DNA from: Methanococcoides alaskense
GTDB taxonomy: Archaea; Halobacteriota; Methanosarcinia; Methanosarcinales; Methanosarcinaceae
Length of the DNA: 64,000 bases
Direction of reading: 5' to 3'
NCBI RefSeq assembly: GCF_031454185.1
Contig: NZ_JAVDQI010000002.1
Location: 186,001-250,000, forward strand
Below are positions 37,727 to 45,703 of the stretch, in pieces; the first letter of the stretch is position 1, and each line of letters opens with the position of its first letter. The notes beneath the pieces were generated by a model. The model saw only the letters and a list, made by a program, of their open reading frames with translations. It ran no database searches and was not told the DNA's origin. A program made the translations under genes and the position numbers.

Positions 37727-38704
37727 ATGACAGAAGTATTATTGGAAGATCTTGATCACGTAGGACCGGCAACAGCACAGAAGCTCAAAGATGCTGGATT
37801 CACTACCATTGAAGCCATTGCTGTAGCCTCCCCGGCAGAACTTGCCAACAGTGCGGAGATCGGGGAATCTACAGCTGCAAAGATAATCAACGCCGCCCGG
37901 CAGTCGGCGGATGTCGGTGGATTCGAAACCGGTGACCTTGTTCTTGAAAGGCGGAAACTTGTGGGCAAACTGTCCACCGGGTGCACAGAATTCGATGAGA
38001 TGATGGGTGGCGGGATAGAGACCCAGTCCATCACGGAAATGTATGGGGAGTTCGGGTCTGGAAAGACGCAGATCGCCCATCAGCTTGCTGTGAACGTACA
38101 ATTACCTCCCGAGCAGGGCGGTCTTGGTGGCTCTGTGATCATGATCGATACTGAGAACACCTTCAGGCCTGAACGGATCGCACAGATGGTAAAAGGTATC
38201 TCTGATAAGCACGGCATCGAGTACGACCCTGAGGAATTCCTCAAGAACATCCATGTGGCACGTGCCTTCAATTCCAATCATCAGATCCTTCTTGTGGACT
38301 CCGCCAATGAGCTTGCCAACGAGCTCAAAAATACCGAGATGCCAGTCAAACTTCTTATCGTTGACTCCCTCACTGCCCATTTCCGGGCTGAGTATATCGG
38401 TAGGGGTACACTTGCCGACCGGCAGCAGAAGCTCAACAAACATCTTCATGATATCCTGCGTTTTGGGGATCTTTCCAATGCATGTGTGGTAGTCACCAAT
38501 CAGGTCATGTCAAAACCTGACGCTTTCTTCGGCGACCCCACAAAACCAATAGGCGGTCACATTCTCGGCCACACTGCTACCTTCAGGCTCTACATAAGGA
38601 AATCCAAAGGCGAGAAAAGGATAGTCAAGCTCGTGGACTCCCCGAACCTCCCGGATGGCGAAGCACTCATCTCCGTCACAACAGATGGTATTGGGGATGC
38701 CTGA
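37727..38704 (+). CDS. radA: DNA repair and recombination protein RadA
   Basis: 325 residues, the normal archaeal length. The N-terminal helix-hairpin-helix domain (about residues 1-60) starts LEDLDHVGPATAQKLKDAGF. The ATPase core has Walker A GEFGSGKTQ (about 107-115), Walker B LLIVDSLTAHF (about 208-218) and the L2-end KPIGGHILGHTATFRLYIRKSKGEKR. RadA forms filaments on single-stranded DNA and exchanges strands in repair, like Rad51. A good Shine-Dalgarno sequence AAGGAG stands seven bases before the ATG. It begins the housekeeping part of the window. Confidence 0.97.
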   Translation: MTEVLLEDLDHVGPATAQKLKDAGFTTIEAIAVASPAELANSAEIGESTAAKIINAARQSADVGGFETGDLVLERRKLVGKLSTGCTEFDEMMGGGIETQSITEMYGEFGSGKTQIAHQLAVNVQLPPEQGGLGGSVIMIDTENTFRPERIAQMVKGISDKHGIEYDPEEFLKNIHVARAFNSNHQILLVDSANELANELKNTEMPVKLLIVDSLTAHFRAEYIGRGTLADRQQKLNKHLHDILRFGDLSNACVVVTNQVMSKPDAFFGDPTKPIGGHILGHTATFRLYIRKSKGEKRIVKLVDSPNLPDGEALISVTTDGIGDA

Positions 38705-38741
38705 GTAAACAATTATATGGTTCTTCGTCATATCTGATGGC

Positions 38742-39422
38742 ATGGTCCTCAAAGCTATTGTCATTGATATTGACGGAACTATAACCAATCCTAACAGGTC
38801 ACTGGACCTCGATGTCGCGAAAAGGTTTCGCGAATTGAACGTTCCGGTGGTCCTGTCCACAGGCAATCCTTTGTGCTATGTTCACGCTGCTGCAAAGCTA
38901 ATAGGCATCAGTGGTATCGTAATAGCAGAGAATGGGGGCGTGGTCTCCACCGGTTTTGACAGCCCCTCCATCATAGCCGAGGGCAAAGAAGAATGCGAAA
39001 AGGCATATGAGCTGCTTTCTCAATATCATGATCTGGTAAAGCTCGATGCCGCATATCGCAAGACAGAGGTCGTACTTAACAGGGACGTCGCAGTCGAAGA
39101 TCTCCGCAGTACTCTCTCTGAAAACGGTATCGATATTGAGATCATCGACACCGGTTATGCCATACACATCAAAAGCACTGCCATGAACAAAGGTACAGGG
39201 CTCTTGAAAGTGGCAGAACTTATGGGACTTGAACCCTCGGATTATCTTGCCATTGGTGACTCATGTAACGATGCTGAAATGATGCAGGTCGCAGGGTTTG
39301 GGATTGCAGTCGGCAATGCCGACGATGAAGCAAAACAGGCTGCAAAATATATGACCCAAGCTTCCTTTGGAAAAGGAACCCTTGAGGCCATTGAATATGC
39401 TATCTCCAATGGCCTTCTCTAA
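38742..39422 (+). CDS. Phosphoglycolate phosphatase, archaeal type (HAD family)
   Basis: 226 residues with HAD motif 1 VIDIDGTITN (about 6-15), motif 2 VVLSTGN, KGTGL as motif 3 lysine, and motif 4 AIGDSCNDAEMM (about 165-176). The C2 cap is of the archaeal TA0175/phosphoglycolate phosphatase type. It removes phosphate from 2-phosphoglycolate, with a metal-bound phospho-aspartate intermediate. It lies 37 bases after radA in the same direction, so co-transcription is possible. Confidence 0.9.
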   Translation: MVLKAIVIDIDGTITNPNRSLDLDVAKRFRELNVPVVLSTGNPLCYVHAAAKLIGISGIVIAENGGVVSTGFDSPSIIAEGKEECEKAYELLSQYHDLVKLDAAYRKTEVVLNRDVAVEDLRSTLSENGIDIEIIDTGYAIHIKSTAMNKGTGLLKVAELMGLEPSDYLAIGDSCNDAEMMQVAGFGIAVGNADDEAKQAAKYMTQASFGKGTLEAIEYAISNGLL

Positions 39423-39435
39423 ATAAAAAAGGGAA

Positions 39436-39705
39436 TTACAGGTTGTTGCGTGGCAGGCTTTTCGCTATGAGCTTATCAACAACTATGTAATCCTTGATAG
39501 CACTGACTGCATCAAAAGAAACGACGATGTACTGTCCGTCCTTTTGATATTTGGAAGTATCCAGGCCGATATCCGGCTTAATGATAAGGTTCTCCAGTTC
39601 ACCGGTCTTATTTTCCATCACTATATTGTTCAGTACGCCTAGCTCGGTTCCATCCGTGGCCATTACCTGTTTATTGGTCAGGTTCTTTGCAAACACTTTT
39701 GCCAT
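39436..39705 (-). CDS. PRC-barrel domain protein
   Basis: 89 residues matching one PRC barrel: MAKVFAKNLTNKQVMATDGT, then LGVLNNIVMENKTGELENLII, and VSFDAVSAIKDYIVVD. In bacteria the domain occurs in photosynthetic reaction-centre subunits and RimM; small archaeal proteins of this kind are common and of unknown job, possibly binding RNA or a partner. GGGAGACAAAGG lies before the ATG. It follows the CDC48 gene by 33 bases in the same direction. Confidence 0.8.
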   Translation of the reverse strand: MAKVFAKNLTNKQVMATDGTELGVLNNIVMENKTGELENLIIKPDIGLDTSKYQKDGQYIVVSFDAVSAIKDYIVVDKLIAKSLPRNNL

Positions 39706-39738
39706 CCTTTGTCTCCCTTTGAATATTTAGTAGAATCT

Positions 39739-41955
39739 TTACATGTAACCCATATAAGAACTTGTTTCTTGCTTATGAGTTCCACCCTTTAGTTTGTCTT
39801 GGACCTTGTTATAGAATTCGGCCATATCCTCTGTTATCGTAGGCTTGACCTTCTCAATTGCAGCAAAGAAATGCCTTGCCTTTACTTTCTTCGCCTCGAA
39901 ATCCTCGCGCATTGCAAGCATTGCAGCCTCTCTGCATACGGATTCTATGTCAGCCCCCACATACCCTTCGGTCATGGCGGCAAGCTCCTGGATACTGACA
40001 TCGCTATCCAAAGGTACGTTGCGGGTATGGATATTAAATATACTTTCCCTTCCCTGGATCGTGGAGTTGCCTACAAGCACAAGTCTGTCAAACCTTCCTG
40101 AACGCATCAGGGCTGGATCGAGCATATCCGGTCTGTTGGTGGCGGCAATAACTACTACTTCCTTTAGAGGCTCCAGTCCGTCAAGCTCGGTCAGCAATTG
40201 ATTGACGACCTGTTGTGAGCTTCTTCCGGTCTCACTATCTGCCATCCTCGTTGTAGCAATGGAATCTATCTCATCGAAGAAGATTATGCAAGGGGATACC
40301 TGTCTTGCTTTCTTGAAAGTATCACGCACAGCCTTCTCGGACTCTCCCACGAACTTTGACAGCATCTGAGGTCCCTTTATACTAATGAAATTAGCATTTG
40401 CCTCATTTGCTACGGCCTGTGCAATAAGGGTTTTTCCGGTGCCGGGAGGGCCATATAGTAAGATACCCTTGGGTGCCTTGATCCCCATCTCAATGATCCT
40501 GTTCGGATGTTTCAGTGGCCACTCAACAGCTTCGACGATCTCCTGCTTCGCATCATCAAGGCCACCCACATCCTCCCATGTAATGGAAGGCACTTCCACA
40601 AACACCTCTCTCATGGCGGAAGGTTCCACTTCCTTAAGTGCTTCCTCAAAATCATCCGCCTGGACAATGAGCTTTTCCAGTACTTCCTGTGGGATCTCAT
40701 CCTCATCAAGATTTATCTCTGGGATGATCCTGCGCAGGGACCGCATTGAAGCTTCCTGGACAAGTGAAAGCAGGTCCGCACCCACAAAACCCTGGGTATA
40801 GGTGGAGAGATGTTCAAGATCAACATCTTCTGCAAGTGGCATTCCGCGAGTATGTATCTGGAGCACTTCCAGCCTGTCATCGCTATCTGGCACCCCTATC
40901 TCTATCTCACGGTCGAATCTTCCCGGTCTGCGAAGGGCCGGGTCGATGGAGTCCACGCGGTTGGTAGCTCCGATAACGACTATCTGTCCTCTCTCCTCCA
41001 TGCCATCCATAAGTGTCAAAAGCTGGGCCACCACTCTGCGTTCGACCTCGCCTGTCACGTTCTCACGTTTTGGTGCAATGGAATCTATCTCATCTATGAA
41101 TATGATGGAAGGTGCATTCTCTGCCGCTTCCTCGAATATTTTTCTCAGGCGTTCTTCGCTCTCTCCATAGAACCGTCCCATTATCTCAGGACCTGCAACA
41201 TAAAGGAAATTCGCCCTTGATTCATTGGCAACTGCCTTTGCAATAAGTGTCTTTCCCGTGCCTGGTGGGCCATGAAGGATGATCCCTTTGGGAGGTTCGA
41301 CATTGAGTCTCTGGAATATCTCATGATGTTTCAGAGGCAGCTCTATCATTTCGCGGACCCTCTGGATCTCGTCCCCAAGACCGCCAATATCCTCATAAGT
41401 GATGCCGCTGGCAGTGTCCTCATAACCTTCCACAGGTTTCTGGCGCAGTTCTATCTCTGTACTCTCATTGACCATCAAAATGCCTTCTTCAGGCTCGCTC
41501 TTAATAGCAACAAGAGGTATCGCCTGATTTCCAGGTGCTGATTGGGTCATCGAACTTGTTATTGGGATGACATCCCCCACAACGAACGGCCGTTTCAGTA
41601 TATTATGCTTGATGATGGCGGTTATGTTGGATCCGAATTCCATCATCACACCTTCAGGAGGTGCCAGTATGACCTTCTCCGCCACAAGTACCTCGGTCCT
41701 TTGGATGTGGACCCTTTCCCCAATGCCTACTCCTGCATTTTGACGGGTGAACCCATCGATACGACCTATCCCCTGCCCCCAGTCCTGACGGTCTGCACGC
41801 CAGACCTTAGCTGCGGTCCTCTTTTTCCCAACGATCTCCACAATATCTCCTGGAGATAGCTGTAAGCTGAGCAAGGTGCTCGGATCAAGACGTATGATAC
41901 CCCGTCCAAAATCGATTGGATGTGCTTTCTCTACTTTGATCTGTAGTTCTTCCAT
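39739..41955 (-). CDS. CDC48/VAT-type AAA ATPase
   Basis: 738 residues. The N-domain (about 1-180, KVEKAHPIDFGRGIIRLDP start) binds substrates. The D1 ring has GPPGTGKTLIAKAVANES and FIDEIDSIAP; the D2 ring has GPPGTGKTLIAQAVANEAN and FFDEIDSIATTRM, with arginine fingers RRPGRFDRE and RSGRFDRL. Archaeal VAT unfolds proteins and can feed the proteasome; the ending SSYMGYM is only loosely like the HbYX docking tail. The start at 41955 is chosen because AAGGATGAG lies before it; an ATG nine bases upstream lacks spacing. Confidence 0.95.
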   Translation of the reverse strand: MEELQIKVEKAHPIDFGRGIIRLDPSTLLSLQLSPGDIVEIVGKKRTAAKVWRADRQDWGQGIGRIDGFTRQNAGVGIGERVHIQRTEVLVAEKVILAPPEGVMMEFGSNITAIIKHNILKRPFVVGDVIPITSSMTQSAPGNQAIPLVAIKSEPEEGILMVNESTEIELRQKPVEGYEDTASGITYEDIGGLGDEIQRVREMIELPLKHHEIFQRLNVEPPKGIILHGPPGTGKTLIAKAVANESRANFLYVAGPEIMGRFYGESEERLRKIFEEAAENAPSIIFIDEIDSIAPKRENVTGEVERRVVAQLLTLMDGMEERGQIVVIGATNRVDSIDPALRRPGRFDREIEIGVPDSDDRLEVLQIHTRGMPLAEDVDLEHLSTYTQGFVGADLLSLVQEASMRSLRRIIPEINLDEDEIPQEVLEKLIVQADDFEEALKEVEPSAMREVFVEVPSITWEDVGGLDDAKQEIVEAVEWPLKHPNRIIEMGIKAPKGILLYGPPGTGKTLIAQAVANEANANFISIKGPQMLSKFVGESEKAVRDTFKKARQVSPCIIFFDEIDSIATTRMADSETGRSSQQVVNQLLTELDGLEPLKEVVVIAATNRPDMLDPALMRSGRFDRLVLVGNSTIQGRESIFNIHTRNVPLDSDVSIQELAAMTEGYVGADIESVCREAAMLAMREDFEAKKVKARHFFAAIEKVKPTITEDMAEFYNKVQDKLKGGTHKQETSSYMGYM

Positions 41956-42409
41956 TGGTCTCATCCTTAATTGTTTTACTATTTTATCTGTTCCAAGACA
42001 TAAATAATATGTGGTTCTATGTCATGCTTTTCTAATTTTGATGAAGTTAATATACTTATGATCGCATATTTAGATATGCAGTTTATATCGAATTTGTTTT
42101 TGCCTCTTCATAATGGATATCTTTTGATATCTATCTGTATTTTTGTCACCATCGGCAGTTGCTGATATGCAGATATAAAGGATGTGTGTATCCTTTTATA
42201 ATTCAGAAATATCAGTTCCTGTAGGTGCCGGGGATATGTGCTGTAACTATCAAAGATATTCCTGAAGAAGAAGAAGAAGATGGTATTGCAAATAACTCTG
42301 CAAATTTGAATTTACAGAGCTAAACGGTGAAGAATTTGCATACCTGTGTAGATCGTATCTCCCATGGGAATTTAATTTAAAATTTGACCATTCTTAGCCT
42401 CATCATATT
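41956..42409. other. Intergenic region of about 450 bases between CDC48 and the epimerase
   Basis: No recognisable gene. A TATA-like stretch around 42000-42060 (ataaataatatg, atatacttatg) should serve the leftward CDC48 transcript. A GAA-rich run (gaagaagaagaagaagatgg, 42265-42284) could be a codon-like remnant but has no start and soon stops. No hairpin of note. Confidence 0.4.
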
Positions 42410-43309
42410 TCATTTTTCCAAGAATTGTTCAAGTCCTTTTCTCAAACTCTCTTTCGGGGCGAATCCCAGTTTCTCAGCCTTTGAAATATCGGCCACACTA
42501 TGTTTTATATCTCCTGCAATTGGTTCTTTATGGTCTGGCTTGACATCCTTTTCGAATAGTTCTATTATGATCTCTGCAAGCTCATTGATAGTTGTGGCTT
42601 TGCCTGTAGCTGCATTGAAAACATTTCCAATGGCCGCTTTCTTCGAGATCATAAGATCCACCAGATCCACAACATCCTGGACATGGATGAAATCCCTGGT
42701 CTGCTCTCCGTCACCGAAGATAATCGGGACAGTCCCTCCTGAAACTTTATCCATGAACTTTGAGATAACTCCTGAATACGGATTCGAGGGGTCCTGTCTG
42801 GGGCTGTATATGTTGAAAGGCCTTATACAGGTCGTTGGTAGTCCGTATGCCTTGTTATACATAAGGCAATATTTTTCTCCTGCAAGCTTACTGGCACCAT
42901 ATGGTGATAATGGCTCTTGCGTATGTGTTTCAGGTATTGGCAACTCAACAGGGTTTCCGTAGGTAGCAGCTGAACTGAAATACACAAATCTTTCAATATC
43001 CGCATGGCGTGCTTCCTCAAGCAGGTTCAACGTACCCATAATATTGTTTTGTGCATCGAAAAGAGGTTCGTTCATCGACCTTACAACGCTTATCTGGGCG
43101 GCAGTATGTATGATCACATCTGCATCTTGTACGTATTCTGAAACATCTTCCCTTATATCTGCTTTTATCACAGGTACATCTTCAGGAAGCATCTCTCTTG
43201 TCGTGGAGGAATAGTTATCGAGTACAGTCACTTCGTTATCTTCATGGAGGTGATCGACAAGATAGCTTCCGACCTGGCCCAAACCACCGGTAATAAGAAC
43301 TCTTTGCAT
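42410..43309 (-). CDS. NAD-dependent nucleotide-sugar epimerase (GalE-like)
   Basis: 299 residues of the extended SDR family. VLITGGLGQVGSYLVDHL (about 4-21) binds NAD, SSAATYGNP (about 116-124) holds the catalytic Ser/Thr, YGASKLAGEKYC (about 141-152) has the Tyr-Lys pair, and RPFNIYSPRQDPSNPYSGVI is the sugar-binding loop. It probably epimerises or modifies UDP-sugars for surface glycans, outside the main island. The start has only a weak purine-rich sequence. A remnant of its first 25 codons occurs again at 43630-43710. Confidence 0.85.
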   Translation of the reverse strand: MQRVLITGGLGQVGSYLVDHLHEDNEVTVLDNYSSTTREMLPEDVPVIKADIREDVSEYVQDADVIIHTAAQISVVRSMNEPLFDAQNNIMGTLNLLEEARHADIERFVYFSSAATYGNPVELPIPETHTQEPLSPYGASKLAGEKYCLMYNKAYGLPTTCIRPFNIYSPRQDPSNPYSGVISKFMDKVSGGTVPIIFGDGEQTRDFIHVQDVVDLVDLMISKKAAIGNVFNAATGKATTINELAEIIIELFEKDVKPDHKEPIAGDIKHSVADISKAEKLGFAPKESLRKGLEQFLEK

Positions 43310-43610
43310 ATCTCTGAAAATGGTTTTCTTTTATATGGACTTTGTGAATCTGGGTTTAATATGTGAATATTTCATTATTATGAGTATAATCACTTATGCA
43401 AGTCTTTCATAATGTTAATATAGTATTGTGTCACTTGTATATTTTGAGGGCCATTGTAGTTCTCTCCTCTCTACATTACATGTGGTGTGGTACAAAATCG
43501 AAACAAAGGTTGCGGTGGTACGTCCTTTGTTGATGTCGATATTATTGAAACCAAAGCGGGCTTTGTGGTGAGGCCCGCTTACATCCCCTCTTTCTCATTC
43601 TTTGTTATGG
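43309..43610 (+). repeat. Structured intergenic repeat, copy 1 (possible RNA gene)
   Basis: 302 bases repeated almost unchanged at 43711-44014. A TATA-like element lies at 43435-43446. Downstream, AACAAAGG (43502-43509) pairs with CCTTTGTT (43524-43531), extended by ATCGA (43497-43501) with TCGAT (43536-43540). A second hairpin, AAGCGGGC (43554-43561) with GCCCGCTT (43573-43580), is followed by a pyrimidine-rich tract. Together they suggest a transcript of roughly 120-150 bases ending after the second hairpin. Strand is inferred from the TATA element and the pyrimidine tract. The region also overlaps the epimerase upstream sequence, so it could instead be a leader of that gene. Confidence 0.5.
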
Positions 43611-43624
43611 ATTATTTTCGGTCA

Positions 43625-43710
43625 TCAAATTGTGGTCACCATGTTCTTTCGAATTTTCTGGCGATCGACAAGATCGCTCCCGACCTGATCCTCAACAATA
43701 CCCCATTGAA
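43625..43710 (-). pseudogene. Remnant of the epimerase 5' end, between repeat copies
   Basis: On the minus strand CAGGTCGGGAGCGATCTTGT matches the epimerase codons around QVGSYLVD (CAGGTCGGAAGCTATCTTGT) with few differences. It sits at the same place relative to repeat copy 2 as the real start does to copy 1. The reading frame is broken. It shows that the tandem duplication included the first part of the epimerase gene. Confidence 0.7.
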
Positions 43711-44014
43711 TATCTCTCAAAATAGTTCTCTTTTCTATGGTCTCTGTGCATTTGAGATTAATATGTGAATATTTCATTATTATGAGTATAATCACTTATG
43801 CAAGTCTTTCATAATGTTAATATAGTATTGTGCCATTTGTATATTTAGAGAATAATTGCAGTTCTCTCCCCTCTACATTACATGTGGTGTGGTACAAAAT
43901 CGAAACAAAGGTTGTGGTGGTACGGCTTTTGTTTGTGTCGATATTATCGAAACCAAAGCGGGCTTTGTGGTGAGGCCCGCTTACATCCCCTCTTTTTCTC
44001 ATTCTTTGTTATGG
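43711..44014 (+). repeat. Structured intergenic repeat, copy 2 (possible RNA gene)
   Basis: A second copy of the 302-base unit, shifted by 402 bases. Differences from copy 1 lie mainly in loops and flanks. The first stem keeps pairing: one C-to-T change turns a G-C pair into a G-U pair. The second hairpin (AAGCGGGC and GCCCGCTT) is unchanged. The unit ends with the same attctttgttatgg. Conserved pairing with loop changes supports RNA function, though the copies may simply be recent. Confidence 0.5.
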
Positions 44015-44204
44015 CTCATTTCCTGTCCAATTTGTTCAAGCAGATATCTTATTATCTCGGTTGGGTGCTTTTCTCGCTTTCAATTTTCACTTTGGTATCA
44101 AAAAGCATCATTATGATTGTAATCATAACTTCAAAAATTCATTCCATAAGTTAATATGCCATTACTGTGTGTTTCATTTGATTGTACGCTTAAAGCTACT
44201 GAAT

Positions 44205-44305
44205 TGACCCGGTGGTGATGTCGTACAAGAAAAACGATTTGGTTTGTGTCATTACTATGCACCGGACCAGGGGGCACACTGTGCCCCCATCATCCCCTCT
44301 ACTTT
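44205..44305 (+). ncRNA. Possible third, diverged structured RNA unit
   Basis: An outer stem CCGGTG (44209-44214) with CACCGG (44260-44265) is followed by a strong hairpin GGGGGCAC (44270-44277), loop ACT, GTGCCCCC (44281-44288), then atcatcccctctacttttctc. The order of elements (stem, GC-rich hairpin, atcccctct-type tail) matches copies 1 and 2 although the bases differ. The alternative is a simple terminator. There is no coding frame of note. Confidence 0.4.
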
Positions 44306-44387
44306 TCTCAATGTCCTTTACTCTCAATAACGCTCAGAAACATAATTCTGATCGAAAATATGTCAAAAAAGAAATGTGGCAGTATCT

Positions 44388-44810
44388 TCAAATCTTCTCT
44401 GCCGGAGGTGCGGTGTTCAATTTCACGTACTTAACACCCTTTAGTGCCATTAATCTCTCGTCCATCTCCTTGACAAGTTCTCCTTCTCCATCAAAGATAA
44501 CGACCTCAAGGCAGTTATCATGGTCAAGGTGGATATGCACTGAGGACTTGATCAGGTCTGAATAATCATGCTGGATATCCGCGATAGCATTTGAAAGTCC
44601 TCTTTTGGTATGGTCGTAGATAACGGTAATAGTTCCTACGCGCCTTCCCCTTATGTCGCTCATCCATTCATACTGAGTGATGTAGTTGCGTATCGCATCC
44701 CTAATACCTTCTGAACGTGAAGAATATCCTCTGCTCTCTATAATTGAATCAAATTTATTCAACAGATTGTCGGGAAGTGAAACTCCTATTCTCATTAGTT
44801 CATGTTCCAT
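44388..44810 (-). CDS. nikR: Nickel-responsive regulator NikR
   Basis: 140 residues from the ATG at 44810, supported by AGGTGA four bases before it; the frame is open to 44861 without a good site. The N-terminal ribbon-helix-helix part (RIGVSLPDNLLNKFDSIIES, residues 5-24) binds DNA. The C-terminal ACT-like domain has the nickel ligands in SVHIHLDHDNCLEVVIFDG (His, His, Cys spaced as in NikR). NikR represses nickel uptake when nickel is bound. Methanogens need nickel for cofactor F430, hydrogenases and CODH. No nickel transporter is in the window, so targets are elsewhere. Confidence 0.9.
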   Translation of the reverse strand: MEHELMRIGVSLPDNLLNKFDSIIESRGYSSRSEGIRDAIRNYITQYEWMSDIRGRRVGTITVIYDHTKRGLSNAIADIQHDYSDLIKSSVHIHLDHDNCLEVVIFDGEGELVKEMDERLMALKGVKYVKLNTAPPAEKI

Positions 44811-44986
44811 GATTTCACCTGCACTAAAATAGACATAAAAGGTAATAACATTTTGTACCATTCTTATTATTTTAGTTGTTATTTAATCTCGAAAAACGCA
44901 CTAGAATATATATTTATATTTAAGTGTGCTATATGGTATTCATAATTAACAAAATATAGACTATCCATATTTGGAGACCAAATTTC

Positions 44987-45703
44987 ATGAAAACGGAAGA
45001 ACTTTACTCAGGCAAAGCAAAGACCATCTATAAGACCGAAAACCCAAATGAACTTATCTCAGAGTTCAGGGACAGCCTCACAGCTTTTGACGGCAAGAAG
45101 AAAAGTGAAGCAAAGAATAAAGGTTATTACAATGCTCAGATATCAAAGAAGATCTTTGAGATGCTCGAAGAAGAGGGTATTAAAACACACTACCTCGGTA
45201 TGGTGTCTGGCAATGAGATGCTCGTAAAGAAGGTTGAGATAATTCTCATCGAAGTAATTCCAAGGAACATTGCAGCAGGTTCTATCACTCGTAAATATCC
45301 TGTTGAAGAAGGTACGGTCTTCAAAGAGCCCGTTCTTGTATTCGATTACAAGAGCGATGAATTCGGTGATCCTATGATCAATGATGATATCGCAGTTGCG
45401 ATGGGTGTTGCAACACGTGAAGAGATCGATTTCATTCGTAGCATGGCATTGAAGATCAACGCTATTCTCAAGAGCTATCTTGAGAGCAATGGCTTCCTGC
45501 TTCCTGACTTCAAACTTGAGTTCGGTAGGGTGGACGGTGAGATCGTCCTTGCTGACGAAATTTCTTGTGACACCTGCAGGTTCTGGGACGTTGAGACCGG
45601 TGAATCCATGGACAAGGACCTGTTCAGATTCGATAAGGGTGACCTTTCAAAAGCATATGAAAAAGTTGCGCACAGACTTGTCCCTGAAATATTCGAGGAG
45701 TAA
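44987..45703 (+). CDS. purC: Phosphoribosylaminoimidazole-succinocarboxamide synthase PurC
   Basis: 238 residues, full length for PurC. The motifs are LYSGKAKTIYKTENP (about 5-19, ATP-binding), FRDSLTAFDGKKK, VIPRNIAAGSITRKY (about 87-101) and LEFGRVDGEIVLADEISCDTCRFW (split catalytic region near 178-201). It joins CAIR and aspartate with ATP in purine synthesis. TGGAGA stands before the ATG. The following oxidoreductase starts one base after the stop, so the two are co-transcribed. Confidence 0.97.
   Translation: MKTEELYSGKAKTIYKTENPNELISEFRDSLTAFDGKKKSEAKNKGYYNAQISKKIFEMLEEEGIKTHYLGMVSGNEMLVKKVEIILIEVIPRNIAAGSITRKYPVEEGTVFKEPVLVFDYKSDEFGDPMINDDIAVAMGVATREEIDFIRSMALKINAILKSYLESNGFLLPDFKLEFGRVDGEIVLADEISCDTCRFWDVETGESMDKDLFRFDKGDLSKAYEKVAHRLVPEIFEE

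Noticed and set aside
43487..44116. Two related open frames (43487-43768 and 43856-44116) sharing a stretch like VDIIETKAGFVVRPAYIPSF
   Set aside because: They lie inside the repeat, run into unrelated sequence at different points, lose a shared frame through a two-base difference near the end, and have no ribosome binding site. The conserved stems explain the similarity better. A coding role is not fully excluded.
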